From assembly GCF_001886735.1 (NCBI RefSeq), contig NZ_CP018076.1:186001-250000 (forward strand): a DNA stretch of 64,000 nt, written 5' to 3'. Positions within the stretch are counted from its first letter, which is position 1. The number at the start of each line of letters is the position of its first letter. Below are positions 16,548-26,010 of this stretch, piece after piece. A program made the position numbers and the translations under genes. Under the pieces are notes generated by a model. The model did no database searches. It was not told where the DNA came from and saw only the letters and a program-made list of their open reading frames with translations. Source of the DNA: Sulfitobacter alexandrii. Its GTDB lineage: Bacteria; Pseudomonadota; Alphaproteobacteria; Rhodobacterales; Rhodobacteraceae.

Positions 16548-17366
16548 ATGGGTTTTCCCGGAACGTGGATGACGGAAAGCGAAAGCGTGGTCTACCGCGT
16601 CGTGCCCAAGTGCGCCTGTTCGACCATCGGTCAGATCATGTATTACTCCGATCATGGCGAATTCTTCGACGGTGACATCCACGATGCCCAGTCCGGTCTG
16701 CACAAATGGGCGCTCGACGCGTCGCAGCTGCCGATCACGGAGAACGTGAAGGGGCACAAGTCCTATGCGTTCACCTGCGTGCGTAACCCTTACACGCGCA
16801 TCCTGTCGTCCTTCTTCGACAAGATCTGCGGCATCCAGCGCAACGGAAAGCGGTATCGAGGCAACCTCGTGCCGTTGCTGATCCAGAAATACGGGATCGA
16901 GGTCGGCGGCGACGACGGCAAGCAGGAGTTCGACCAGATCGCCAGCTTCCGCCGGTTCCTTTTGTTCGCGCGGGACACCATCCGCTGGCGGCGCCCGATG
17001 GACCCGGACATTCACTGGTCGGCCATGTCCGGTCACGTCAGCACGTTCATCGTGAACGGCGGCCGCTACGACAAGATTTTCTGGACCGAGGCGTTCAACG
17101 ACGGCATGCAGGACGTGCTGGACGCGATCGACACGACCCACACGGTGAACCTGGCCGAGATTCCCCGCTTCAACGAAAGTGAAGGGCACGGCCCCAAACG
17201 CGCGCATCCCGTCGAAGCGTACTTCGACGACCTGTCGATGCATCTGATGCGGGAAATCTACAAGCGCGACTTCGAACTCTTCAAGTACGACTTCGACAAT
17301 CCCGCCAACAAGCAGCCGGTCGGTGAAATCGATCTGGACGAGGTACATGCCAAGCTGGGGGACTGA
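16548..17366 (+). CDS. sulfotransferase family 2 protein
   Basis: A 272-residue sulfotransferase that would move a sulfo group from PAPS to a carbohydrate. The 5'-phosphosulfate loop appears as VVPKCACSTIGQ (18-29), and the 3'-phosphate segment as CVRNPYTRILSSF (77-89), the two hallmarks of the heparan/chondroitin sulfotransferase-like family. The conserved Arg and Ser of the second motif are present. There is no signal peptide or membrane helix, so it should act in the cytoplasm on a lipid- or nucleotide-linked precursor. A good AGGAAG ribosome site precedes ATG. It is divergent from a GT14 enzyme and followed by a DedA membrane protein after 27 bases. The acceptor is unknown. Confidence 0.85.
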   Translation: MGFPGTWMTESESVVYRVVPKCACSTIGQIMYYSDHGEFFDGDIHDAQSGLHKWALDASQLPITENVKGHKSYAFTCVRNPYTRILSSFFDKICGIQRNGKRYRGNLVPLLIQKYGIEVGGDDGKQEFDQIASFRRFLLFARDTIRWRRPMDPDIHWSAMSGHVSTFIVNGGRYDKIFWTEAFNDGMQDVLDAIDTTHTVNLAEIPRFNESEGHGPKRAHPVEAYFDDLSMHLMREIYKRDFELFKYDFDNPANKQPVGEIDLDEVHAKLGD

Positions 17367-17393
17367 AGAGGACCGGCGACCGGTCGGTCGGCC

Positions 17394-17963
17394 GTGAGCC
17401 TTGAAAGCATCGTCACCAGCTACGGGGTGCCCGCCCTTTTCGTCGGCTGTTTTCTCGAAGGGGAGTCCGTTGCCATCACCGGCGGCGCGCTGGTGCATCG
17501 GCACACGCTGAAATTCATTCCCGTCCTGCTGGCGATCTCTTCCGGCGCTTGGCTGGCGGATACGGCCTTCTTTCTGCTGGGCAGACGGTTTCGGTCCCAT
17601 CCCTTCGTGCAGCGGCGGCTGGAAGGCGGGCGGGTTGCCGGCCTGATGGCCAGAGCCGGCCAGCATCCCGACCGGCTTGCCGCGATGTTCCGTTTCATTC
17701 CCGGCATGCGTATCCTGATGCCACTGGCGCTGTCTCACACCGCGATCAGCTACCGGCGCTATGCCGTGATCACGGCGGTATCCGCGGCGCTCTGGGCCTT
17801 GTTCTACATCCTCGTGGGGCATGTCGTGGGCGCCGCGCTGCAGCAGATCGCCGGGCATCTGCACCACCTGCGGGTCATCGTCTGGGGCGGCGCCCTGATC
17901 GCGGCGGTTTCGTTGATACTGGGCCTGCGCCACCTGATGAAGTCCGGCGGCGGCAAACCCTAG
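17394..17963 (+). CDS. DedA/SNARE-associated family membrane protein
   Basis: A 189-residue inner-membrane protein of the DedA family, which includes undecaprenyl-phosphate and phospholipid translocases needed for envelope homeostasis. It begins with GTG at 17394. The first re-entrant region has the conserved acidic GCFLEGESVAITGG, and the second has MFRFIPGMRILMPL, matching the family's F-x-R-x-x-PG-x-R signature. About four or five hydrophobic segments are visible. It may belong to the same transcript as the sulfotransferase (27-base gap), which would fit recycling of a lipid carrier used in glycan assembly, but this is inference. Confidence 0.82.
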   Translation: MSLESIVTSYGVPALFVGCFLEGESVAITGGALVHRHTLKFIPVLLAISSGAWLADTAFFLLGRRFRSHPFVQRRLEGGRVAGLMARAGQHPDRLAAMFRFIPGMRILMPLALSHTAISYRRYAVITAVSAALWALFYILVGHVVGAALQQIAGHLHHLRVIVWGGALIAAVSLILGLRHLMKSGGGKP

Positions 17964-18023
17964 AGCGCGAAACAAGGGTGCCGAGCCTTGCGCAGCGACG
18001 GGCCGCGTTCTACATCAACATGC

Positions 18024-18512
18024 ATGTCGCAAGTCAAAACCGCCTCCAAATCGGATCCCAATTACAAGGTGATCGCTGAAAACCGCCGGGCGCGGTTCGA
18101 CTATGCCATCGAGGAGGATCTCGAATGCGGCATCGTCCTTGAAGGGTCCGAGGTCAAATCCCTGCGCCAAGGGGGCGCAAACATCGCCGAGAGCTATGCG
18201 GCGGTGGAAGATGGCGAGCTCTGGCTGGTGAATTCCTACGTGGCGCCCTACGCACAGGCCAAGACCTTTCAGCACGACGAGCGCCGCCGCCGCAAGCTGC
18301 TGGTCTCGCGCAAGGAAATGGCCGACCTGTGGAACGCGACACAGCGCAAGGGCATGACGCTGGTCCCGCTGGTGATGTATTTCAACCATCGGGGCATGGC
18401 CAAGATCAAGATCGGCATCGCCAAGGGCAAGAAGAACCACGACAAGCGCGAAACGGCGGCCAAGCGCGACTGGTCCCGGCAGAAGGCCCGCCTGCTGAAA
18501 GACCATGGCTGA
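18024..18512 (+). CDS. smpB: SsrA-binding protein SmpB
   Basis: SmpB (162 residues) binds tmRNA and delivers it to stalled ribosomes in trans-translation. The sequence shows [33 protein letters not shown] N-terminal OB-fold sequence in two blocks (NRRARFDY at about 22-29; [13 protein letters not shown] from about 37), the PYAQAK strand and the C-terminal basic tail [15 protein letters not shown] that inserts into the A site. ATG at 18024 gives the normal length; ribosome-site sequence there is weak, and upstream in-frame codons would add an atypical leader. The tmRNA gene itself is not in the window. Its stop overlaps the next start by 8 bases. Confidence 0.95.
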   Translation: MSQVKTASKSDPNYKVIAENRRARFDYAIEEDLECGIVLEGSEVKSLRQGGANIAESYAAVEDGELWLVNSYVAPYAQAKTFQHDERRRRKLLVSRKEMADLWNATQRKGMTLVPLVMYFNHRGMAKIKIGIAKGKKNHDKRETAAKRDWSRQKARLLKDHG

Positions 18513-19152
18513 GCCGTTCGAGCTGATCGGTTTCCGATACTCGGTCTACACCCGCATCGTGCGCATCGCCTTGATCGAAACGGGAACCGACGCCAGCTAT
18601 CTCGAGGTCGATCCGTTTTCCGACAGCCCGGCGCTGGAGCGGTTCACGCCGCTCGGGCTGGTGCCCGTCCTGCGCCACGGCGACTTCACCCTGACCGAGA
18701 CGGCGGCGATCCTGCGGTACCTTGCCCGCGTTACCGGGACCGATCGCCTGATGCCCCGGGATCCCCGTGCGCTGGCGCGTATGGAACAGGTGATGGGGGT
18801 GGCGGATACCAGCCTGTACTGGCCGCTAGTGCGGCAGGTCTTCTCACACGGCTTCTTTGCGCCGCAGATGGGCGAACCGTACGATCCGGAACAGGTCACC
18901 GCCGGGCTGGAAGCAGGGCGGAACGGGCTCCGCCTCCTTGACGGCATTGCGGAGGAGGGGCTGGTGCTGCGCGGGGATGCCATGACCCTTGCGGACCTGC
19001 ATCTGGCGCCGATGATCGACTATTTCACCCGCGTCGCGGCAGGGGCCGAGATGCTGGCAAGCCATCCCGCCCTTTCCGCCTGGTGGTCGGGCATGGCCGG
19101 CAGTCCGCTGCTTCTGGCAAGCGAACCGTTCCCGGATGTTCCGCGCCCCTGA
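18505..19152 (+). CDS. glutathione S-transferase family protein
   Basis: A 215-residue cytosolic GST. The N-terminal thioredoxin-like domain (1-78) carries the glutathione-contacting [20 protein letters not shown], where the cis-Pro and the TETAAI Ser/Thr-Glu region are conserved. The all-helical C-terminal domain includes [13 protein letters not shown], the N-capping box common to GSTs. The first strand [17 protein letters not shown] has Ser/Tyr candidates for the catalytic residue rather than Cys. It starts 8 bases inside smpB. Substrate unknown; detoxification or a housekeeping thiol role is likely. Confidence 0.85.
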   Translation: MAEPFELIGFRYSVYTRIVRIALIETGTDASYLEVDPFSDSPALERFTPLGLVPVLRHGDFTLTETAAILRYLARVTGTDRLMPRDPRALARMEQVMGVADTSLYWPLVRQVFSHGFFAPQMGEPYDPEQVTAGLEAGRNGLRLLDGIAEEGLVLRGDAMTLADLHLAPMIDYFTRVAAGAEMLASHPALSAWWSGMAGSPLLLASEPFPDVPRP

Positions 19153-19235
19153 CGGCGGGCGGAACCTTCCTCCCCTTGCCAGTCGGCATCCGCCCGGATA
19201 GGCAGGAAAAGTAGGATTTTGCGGAAGGACTGCTC

Positions 19236-20090
19236 ATGGTTGATGACCCCAAGACGCTGGTGTCCACCTCGTGGCTTGCGAAGCACCTCAAGGACCCTGA
19301 CATGCGGTTGCTGGATGCGTCCTGGTATCTGCCCGACGCAGGACGCGACCCCAAGGCAGAGTACGACGCGGCGCATATCCCCGGTGCCCGGTTCTTCGAC
19401 ATAGAGGACATTTCGGATGCGCGCTCGGACCTGCCGCACATGGCTCCCCCGGTCGAGAAATTCATGTCGCGCATGAGGGCGATGGGCGTGGGCGACGGAC
19501 ACCAGGTGGTGGTCTATGACGGCGCCGGCCTGATGTCGGCGGCGCGGGTCTGGTGGCTGTTCCGCCTGATGGGCCAGGAAAACGTCGCGGTGCTGGACGG
19601 TGGCCTGCCAAAGTGGGTCGACGAGGGGCACCCGACAGAGGACATGCCGCCGATCCCGCGGGACCGGCACATGACTGTCCGTCTGCAGAACCATCTGGTG
19701 CGTGACGTGACGCAGGTGGCGCAGGCGTCCAAGCTGGGCGATCCGCAGATCGTGGACGCACGCGCGCCCGCCCGGTTCCGGGGTGAAGCGCCCGAGCCGC
19801 GTGAAGGCTTGCGCGCGGGCCATATCCCCGGTTCCAAGAACGTGAATTACGAAACGCTGCTGAACGACGACAAGACCATGAAAGACCCCGAGGAGCTGCG
19901 CGCGATCTTCGAAGCGGCAGGCGTGGACCCGGACCGGCCCGTGATCACCACCTGCGGCTCGGGCGTGACCGCCGCGATTCTCGCGCTCGCGCTTGAGCGT
20001 ATCGGCCAGACGAAATGGTCACTTTACGATGGATCCTGGGCGGAGTGGGGGATGTTCCCCACCGTTCCAGTCGCTACCGGAGACGCATGA
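19236..20090 (+). CDS. sseA: 3-mercaptopyruvate sulfurtransferase
   Basis: A 284-residue tandem-rhodanese enzyme that moves sulfur from 3-mercaptopyruvate to thiol acceptors or cyanide. Two rhodanese domains are visible (about 8-130 and 160-280); the second has the active loop TTCGSGVTA with Cys240, and CGSGVT is the loop type of mercaptopyruvate rather than thiosulfate sulfurtransferases. The linker-region motifs HIPGARFFDI and AGHIPGSKNVNY mark each domain. It is followed one base after its stop by an aminotransferase gene with its own GGAGA site, which could make 3-mercaptopyruvate by transaminating cysteine. Confidence 0.92.
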   Translation: MVDDPKTLVSTSWLAKHLKDPDMRLLDASWYLPDAGRDPKAEYDAAHIPGARFFDIEDISDARSDLPHMAPPVEKFMSRMRAMGVGDGHQVVVYDGAGLMSAARVWWLFRLMGQENVAVLDGGLPKWVDEGHPTEDMPPIPRDRHMTVRLQNHLVRDVTQVAQASKLGDPQIVDARAPARFRGEAPEPREGLRAGHIPGSKNVNYETLLNDDKTMKDPEELRAIFEAAGVDPDRPVITTCGSGVTAAILALALERIGQTKWSLYDGSWAEWGMFPTVPVATGDA

Positions 20091-20091
20091 G

Positions 20092-21276
20092 ATGTTCGAA
20101 ACCCTGCAAAGCCAACCCGCCGACAAGATCCTCGCCCTGATGCAGATGTATCGGGACGATCCGCGCGAGGACAAGATCGACCTCGGCGTCGGTGTCTACA
20201 AGGATCCGACGGGCCTGACCCCTGTGATGCGTGCAGTCAAGGCGGCAGAGCATCGGATCTGGGAAGCCCAGGATACCAAGGTCTATACCGGGCTCGTGGG
20301 TGATCCGGCGTTCTCCGACGCGATGATCGGCCTGGTTCTCGACGGGGCGGTCCCGCGCGACACGGTTGCCGCCGCAGCCACCCCCGGCGGCACGGGTGCC
20401 GTGCGGCAGGCGTTCGAGATGGTCCGGATGGCACGCCCCGGTGCGCGGGTCTTCGTTTCCGATCCTACCTGGCCCAACCACCTGTCGATCCTGAAGTATC
20501 TCGGCATCGAGGTCGTGAACTACCGCTACTTCGATGGCGATACCGGTGGTGTGGACTTCGACGGCATGGCCGAGGACATCGGCAAGGCCGAGGCGGGCGA
20601 TGTGGTGCTGCTTCACGGGTGCTGCCATAATCCGACCGGCGCCAACCTGAACCCGAGCGAATGGGACGCGGTCATCAAGATCCTGCAGAAAACCGGCGCG
20701 ACCCCGATGATCGACATCGCCTATCAGGGGTTCGGTGACGGTCTTGCCGAAGACGCCGCCGCGACGCGCAAGATCGCCGCCGCTGTCCCGGAGTGTCTGA
20801 TCGCCGCAAGCTGTTCGAAGAACTTTGGCATCTACCGCGAGCGCACCGGTCTTCTGATGGCGATTGCCGCGGATCCCTCGGCGAGGAAGCTCAACCAGGA
20901 CACGCTGGCGTTTCTCAATCGCCAGAACTACAGCTTTCCCCCCGACCATGGGGCAAGGGTTGTCACCACCATCTTGAACGACGACGACCTGCGCGCAGAC
21001 TGGAAGGCGGAACTGGAGGAGGTCCGCAACACCATGCTGGCGATCCGCACCCAGTTGGCCGAAGAACTTCAAGCGCTCTCAGGCTCGGACCGTTTCGGTT
21101 TTCTCGGCCAGCACCGTGGCATGTTCTCGCGACTGGGGACGACCCCGGAAAAGGTCGAGGAACTGCGCACCAAGCACGGGATCTACATGGTCGGGGACAG
21201 CCGCATGAACATCGCGGGACTGAACCGGCAAACCGTGCCGATCCTTGCGAAAGCGATCATCGACGTCGGTATCTGA
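20092..21276 (+). CDS. aromatic/aspartate aminotransferase, class I
   Basis: A 394-residue PLP-dependent aminotransferase of the AspC/TyrB type. Landmarks are GVGVYKDPTG (32-41), the phosphate/cofactor region TPGGTGAVRQ (97-106), HGCCHNPTGANL with the Asn binding PLP (175-186), DIAYQGFGDGL with Asp and Tyr (208-219), and SCSKNFGIYRERTG with Schiff-base Lys243. ATG at 20092 has a GGAGAC ribosome site overlapping the end of sseA. The family transaminates aspartate and aromatic amino acids; the sseA linkage suggests it also handles cysteine. A bidirectional terminator follows. Confidence 0.9.
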   Translation: MFETLQSQPADKILALMQMYRDDPREDKIDLGVGVYKDPTGLTPVMRAVKAAEHRIWEAQDTKVYTGLVGDPAFSDAMIGLVLDGAVPRDTVAAAATPGGTGAVRQAFEMVRMARPGARVFVSDPTWPNHLSILKYLGIEVVNYRYFDGDTGGVDFDGMAEDIGKAEAGDVVLLHGCCHNPTGANLNPSEWDAVIKILQKTGATPMIDIAYQGFGDGLAEDAAATRKIAAAVPECLIAASCSKNFGIYRERTGLLMAIAADPSARKLNQDTLAFLNRQNYSFPPDHGARVVTTILNDDDLRADWKAELEEVRNTMLAIRTQLAEELQALSGSDRFGFLGQHRGMFSRLGTTPEKVEELRTKHGIYMVGDSRMNIAGLNRQTVPILAKAIIDVGI

Positions 21277-21303
21277 ACCCGTTGGCCGACCCCCAACAAA
21301 AAA

Positions 21304-21333
21304 CCCGCGCCGACAGGCGGCGCGGGGTGTTTT
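21304..21333. terminator. bidirectional terminator between the aminotransferase and csbD genes
   Basis: A perfect nine-base stem CCCGCGCCG (21304-21312) / CGGCGCGGG (21318-21326) with a five-base loop. TGTTTTC follows on the plus strand and six T residues follow on the minus strand, so it can serve both convergent genes. Confidence 0.88.
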
Positions 21334-21363
21334 CAGGGCATCTGGACGTGCCGGTCTGACGTA

Positions 21364-21546
21364 TCAAACCTTGTTGCCCATCTTTCCCTTGATCTCGCCC
21401 TTCGCGTTCTGCGCGTTGCCCTTCGCCTTCTGGGCTTCGCCTTCGCGGCGCAGTTTCTCGTTGTCGGTGGCCTTGCCTGCGGCGGATTTCGCCGCGCCAG
21501 CGACCTTGTTGGCGGTGCCTTTTGCCTTGTCTGCGATTTCACCCAT
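21364..21546 (-). CDS. CsbD-like stress protein
   Basis: A 60-residue, Lys/Ala/Gly-rich, hydrophilic helical protein: ADKAKGTANKVAGAAKSAAG followed by KAKGNAQNAKGEIKGK, the repeating pattern of the CsbD family. In Bacillus and proteobacteria such proteins accumulate in general stress or stationary phase; the molecular role is not known. The start at 21546 is fixed by a clear AGGAGA site on the minus strand, and a longer upstream reading is not needed. Bidirectional terminator downstream; a nine-base inverted repeat lies about 120 bases upstream (21665-21688). Confidence 0.8.
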   Translation of the reverse strand: MGEIADKAKGTANKVAGAAKSAAGKATDNEKLRREGEAQKAKGNAQNAKGEIKGKMGNKV

Positions 21547-21664
21547 GATCTTGATCTCCTGATCAGGCCCGGAAGAGTAGCGCGCCGATCGCGGTTCCTG
21601 TTCCGTCATCATGGCAACCGCATCGGTGGTCTGTTGGTTCCCGGTGCGCTGTGCGGCGGGGTGC

Positions 21665-21688
21665 CGATCGGCCATGTTTGGCCGATCG
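21665..21688. repeat. perfect nine-base inverted repeat upstream of csbD
   Basis: CGATCGGCC (21665-21673) and GGCCGATCG (21680-21688) flank ATGTTT. There is no T-tract on either side, and it lies in the 219-base gap between csbD and amtB, so a regulator site or a leader hairpin of csbD is more likely than a terminator. Confidence 0.5.
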
Positions 21689-21712
21689 CTGCCGGCCCGG
21701 TGAACAGGGCAT

Positions 21713-21741
21713 GAAAAAACCCGGCCTCGAAAGGCCGGGTT
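21713..21741 (-). terminator. terminator of the glnK-amtB operon
   Basis: On the minus strand AACCCGGCCT (21741-21732) pairs with AGGCCGGGTT (21727-21718) around TTCG, and TTTT follows. It is 25 bases beyond the amtB stop. A UUCG tetraloop with a ten-base stem makes this a strong terminator. Confidence 0.88.
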
Positions 21742-21765
21742 CGGTTTCTCGGGACCGAGGGAGGA

Positions 21766-23073
21766 TCAGCCCTTGGAGAATTCCGGGTAGGCTTCCATGC
21801 CAAGCTCGGAGGTATCGAGGCCTTGGATCTCAGCTTCCTCGCTGACCCGGATGCCCATCACGGCCTTGAGGATGCCGAAGACGATGATGCTTGCCACGAA
21901 GACGAAGATGCCGATGGCCGCGAAGCCGATGATCTGTGTCACGAAGGAGGTGCCGTCGGTGTAGACCGGGACCACCAGTGTTCCCCAGAAGCCCGCGATC
22001 AGGTGGACCGGGATGGCACCGACCACGTCGTCGATTTTCAGCTTGTCCAGGAAGGGAACCGCGAAGACCACGATGACACCGCCCACGGCGCCGATCCACA
22101 GGGCGCCGAACAGTGTCGGGTCGAGCGGGCCTGCGGTGATCGACACGAGGCCGGCCAGCGCGCCGTTCAGGACCATCGTCAGGTCGACCTTGCGGTACAG
22201 CAGTTGCGTCAGGATCAGTGCCGCCACGGCGCCGGAGGCGGCGGCCATGTTGGTGTTGGCAAAGATCTGCGCGACGGCGTCCACGTCTTCCAGCGTGCCC
22301 ATGGCCAGCTGCGAGGCGCCGTTGAAGCCGAACCAGCCCATCCACAGGATGAATGTCCCCAGCGTGGCGAGCGGCAGGTTCGAACCCGGCATCGGCACGA
22401 CGCGGCCGTCCTTGGCGTACTTGCCGATCCGCGGCCCGAGCAGCAGGGCACCGGCCAGCGCGGCAAAACCACCTGCGGCGTGCACCAGCGTGGAGCCGGC
22501 GAAGTCGGAGAAGCCCATGGCTGAAAGGAAGCCGCCGCCCCACTGCCAGGACGCCTCGATCGGGTAGATCAGGCCGGTCAGCACGACGACGAAGATCAGG
22601 AAGGGCCACAGCTTGATCCGTTCAGCCAGCGTGCCCGACACGATCGATGCCGTGGTGGCGCAGAACATCAGCTGGAAGAAGAAATCAGATGCGTTGGAAT
22701 AGCCGCCGGCGTCGATCTCCGTCTTGATGTCCTTCGGGGAAATCGTGCCAAGCACGCCTTCCATCATCCAGTTGCCGTCGCCGGGGTACATCACGTTGTA
22801 GCCGATCAGCCAGTACATGATCGCGGCGATGCCGAAGAGCCCCATGTTCTTGGTCAACTGGGTCGTGACGTTCTTGGAGCGCACGAGACCGGCCTCGAGC
22901 ATGGCAAAGCCTGCCGCCATCCAGAACACGAGGAACCCGCCAATCAGGAAGAGCAAAGTGTTGAAGATGAAGGTGGTCTGGGTCGCTGAAGCAAACTCGG
23001 CGTCTTGCGCCGCACCCAGCGTGGGTACCAGCGCGATCGCGGTAGCCAAGGGGATATACTTGAACTTGTTCAT
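21766..23073 (-). CDS. amtB: ammonium transporter AmtB
   Basis: A 435-residue ammonium channel. The first 22 residues (NKFKYIPLATAIALVPTLGA then AQ) form a signal peptide, as usual for Amt proteins, followed by about eleven membrane helices. Family marks include WMAAGFAMLEAGLVRSKN, the pore region DFFFQLMFCATTASIVSG, DFAGSTLVHAAGGFAALAGA with the first pore His, and IPVHLIAGFWGT with the second pore His. The C-terminal tail is the GlnK interaction surface. It is the downstream gene of glnK with a 30-base gap and ends in a strong terminator. Expected to be expressed under nitrogen limitation. Confidence 0.96.
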   Translation of the reverse strand: MNKFKYIPLATAIALVPTLGAAQDAEFASATQTTFIFNTLLFLIGGFLVFWMAAGFAMLEAGLVRSKNVTTQLTKNMGLFGIAAIMYWLIGYNVMYPGDGNWMMEGVLGTISPKDIKTEIDAGGYSNASDFFFQLMFCATTASIVSGTLAERIKLWPFLIFVVVLTGLIYPIEASWQWGGGFLSAMGFSDFAGSTLVHAAGGFAALAGALLLGPRIGKYAKDGRVVPMPGSNLPLATLGTFILWMGWFGFNGASQLAMGTLEDVDAVAQIFANTNMAAASGAVAALILTQLLYRKVDLTMVLNGALAGLVSITAGPLDPTLFGALWIGAVGGVIVVFAVPFLDKLKIDDVVGAIPVHLIAGFWGTLVVPVYTDGTSFVTQIIGFAAIGIFVFVASIIVFGILKAVMGIRVSEEAEIQGLDTSELGMEAYPEFSKG

Positions 23074-23103
23074 TTCGGATTTTCCTCAGATCTGGGGGAA
23101 GGT

Positions 23104-23697
<594 letters not shown>

Positions 23698-23699
23698 TC

Positions 23700-25943
23700 A
23701 TGAGTGATTCATCCAAGCGAAAACGCCCGTTGGTGGCGGATCGTCGCTATCCGTCCAAGGGCAAGGCTGCCGGCAAGCAGCCCGCGAAGAAATCCACGGC
23801 AAAGGCCGCCCCGGCGCGCCGCAAGGCTACCCGCGCACGCAAGCCGAGGCGCGGAGGGGTGCTGGGGCTGCTGTCGGCGCTGGTTTCGTGGATCGTGCGG
23901 CTGATCTGGACGATCACCTGGCGTGTCGCGCTCGTGGCGATCCTGTGTCTCGGTCTTGCGGTCGGCTATTTCTACACGACATTGCCACCGCTTCAGGCGC
24001 TGCTGGACGGGCGCGCACGTGGATCGGTCACGTTGCTCGACCGTAACGGGGATGTCTTCGCCTGGCGCGGCGATCAGTTCGGCGGCGTGGTCACCGCCGA
24101 AAGCGTTTCAAGACACCTCAAGAATGCCGTCATCGCGACGGAAGACAAGCGTTTCTACCGCCATCTTGGCGTCAGCCCGCGCGGGATAGCCTCGGCTGTG
24201 CGCATCAACCTCAGCGAGGGGCGCGGCCCGCTCTCGGGGCACGGCGGTTCCACGATCACGCAGCAGACCGCCAAGCTGATCTGTCTGGGCGAGCCATACG
24301 ATCCGTCATCCGGACAGACGGAGCAGGAATACGAGGCGGGCTGCCGGGCCGGCAACCTTCAGCGCAAGGCCAAGGAAGCGCTCTATGCCATGGCGATGGA
24401 GGTCAAGTATTCCAAGGATGACATCCTGTCGATCTACCTGAACCGCGCCTACATGGGCGGCGGTGCCTATGGCGCGGAGGCGGCGGCGCAACGGTTCTTC
24501 GGCAAATCCGCGGCCGAAGTGAACCCCTCCGAGGCGGCGATGCTGGCCGGGCTTCTCACGTCGCCCTCCGTCCTGTCGCCGACGAACGATCTGGATCGCG
24601 CGCAGAACCGTGCGGCGACCGTCATCCGGCTCATGCGGGAGCAGGGGTACCTGACGGCGGCGGAAGCCGAGACGGCTCAGGCCAACCCGGCAGTGTTGTC
24701 CGATGCGGCAGAGGCCCGTGCGGGGGGCTATTTTGCGGATTGGGTAATGTCGACGGGTCCGGAATTCTTTACCCGGAACACGACCGAGGACGTGATCATC
24801 CGGACGACACTCGACCAGCGTATCCAGAAAGCCGCCGAAGAAGGGCTGAAGTACGTGTTCGAGAACAAGGTGCGCGACGGTTCCGAGGCGCAGGCCGCGA
24901 TCGTCATCATGTCGGCGGACGGGGCGGTCCGCGCGATGGTGGGCGGCCGCAAGACCAAGGTTCGGGGCGCGTTCAACCGCGCCACGCAGGCGCTGCGCCA
25001 GACCGGCTCCGCGTTCAAGCCGTTCGTCTATGCCGCCGCGCTGGACCTGGGGTATTCCCCCAATGACATCGTGGTCGACGAACCTTTCTGCATGAACATC
25101 CCCGGCTCGGGCGAATGGTGTCCAAAGAACTACACCAACCGCTTTCTCGGGCCGGTCACCCTGACCAATGCGCTCAAGGACTCGCTGAACATCCCGGCGG
25201 TCAAGATCTCCGAAGGCGTCGGCCGCGATCTGGTGAGCCGGGTCGCCGGGCAATTCGGCATCAAGAACGACCTCGCCGCAGGCCCGGCGCTGGCGCTGGG
25301 CGCATCGGAAAGCACGCTGATCGAAATGACGGGCGCATATGCCGGTATTCTCAACGGCGGCTCGTCGGTCACGCCTTACGGTCTCGTGGATCTCCGGCTG
25401 ATGGGGGATGACGAACCGCTGATGGGCACCGGCGGCGGCATCGGCGAAAGGGTCATCCAGGAAGACGCGGCGCGGCAGTTGGTCTACATGATGGAAAAGG
25501 TCATCTCCGAAGGGACCGGGCAACGCGCGCAGTTCGGCGGGCGGGAACTGGCGGGAAAGACCGGTACGACCTCGGCCGCGAAGGACGCATGGTTCATCGG
25601 GTTTTCCGCTGACTACGTTGCCGGCGTCTGGATGGGCTACGACGACAACACGCCGCTCAAGGGTGTGACCGGCGGCGGGCTCCCCACCGACATCTGGCGC
25701 GAGGCGATGAGCCGGGCGCACGAGGGCACCGAACTCAAGGGGCTTCCCATGTCGCCCCCGATCGCGCCCAGCGGGCTGGGAGAGCAGGATCCCGTGCTTG
25801 CGTCGGACCCGATCCCGGTCGACAATGGCGGTGGCGGACAGGGCGGCGGCAACATCATCGATCAGGTCCTGCAGGACATCTTCGGCGGTGGCAGCAGCGG
25901 GTCGGGAAGCGGCGCACCCGCGCCACGCCCCGCGGACAGGTGA
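23700..25943 (+). CDS. class A penicillin-binding protein, PBP1A family
   Basis: A bifunctional peptidoglycan polymerase of 747 residues. A Lys/Arg-rich cytoplasmic tail (1-52) precedes one membrane anchor (about 53-92). The glycosyltransferase GT51 domain has ATEDKRFYRHLGVSP (catalytic Glu148), GGSTITQQTAKL and LNRAYMGGGAYG. The transpeptidase domain has the SxxK nucleophile SAFK near 437, SLN near 495 and KTGTTS near 619. The C-terminus is a Gly/Ser-rich low-complexity tail ending in APAPRPADR. An insertion with two Cys (ICLGEPYDP to EAGC) within the GT51 domain could form a periplasmic disulfide. Enzymes of this type lengthen and cross-link the cell wall. Confidence 0.93.
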   Translation: MSDSSKRKRPLVADRRYPSKGKAAGKQPAKKSTAKAAPARRKATRARKPRRGGVLGLLSALVSWIVRLIWTITWRVALVAILCLGLAVGYFYTTLPPLQALLDGRARGSVTLLDRNGDVFAWRGDQFGGVVTAESVSRHLKNAVIATEDKRFYRHLGVSPRGIASAVRINLSEGRGPLSGHGGSTITQQTAKLICLGEPYDPSSGQTEQEYEAGCRAGNLQRKAKEALYAMAMEVKYSKDDILSIYLNRAYMGGGAYGAEAAAQRFFGKSAAEVNPSEAAMLAGLLTSPSVLSPTNDLDRAQNRAATVIRLMREQGYLTAAEAETAQANPAVLSDAAEARAGGYFADWVMSTGPEFFTRNTTEDVIIRTTLDQRIQKAAEEGLKYVFENKVRDGSEAQAAIVIMSADGAVRAMVGGRKTKVRGAFNRATQALRQTGSAFKPFVYAAALDLGYSPNDIVVDEPFCMNIPGSGEWCPKNYTNRFLGPVTLTNALKDSLNIPAVKISEGVGRDLVSRVAGQFGIKNDLAAGPALALGASESTLIEMTGAYAGILNGGSSVTPYGLVDLRLMGDDEPLMGTGGGIGERVIQEDAARQLVYMMEKVISEGTGQRAQFGGRELAGKTGTTSAAKDAWFIGFSADYVAGVWMGYDDNTPLKGVTGGGLPTDIWREAMSRAHEGTELKGLPMSPPIAPSGLGEQDPVLASDPIPVDNGGGGQGGGNIIDQVLQDIFGGGSSGSGSGAPAPRPADR

Positions 25944-26010
25944 TGCTTCACGGCGCGTGACGGCTCGTTGCTGAACGATGTTGCCCGCCCGGCTTAACAA
26001 GGAAGATGCG

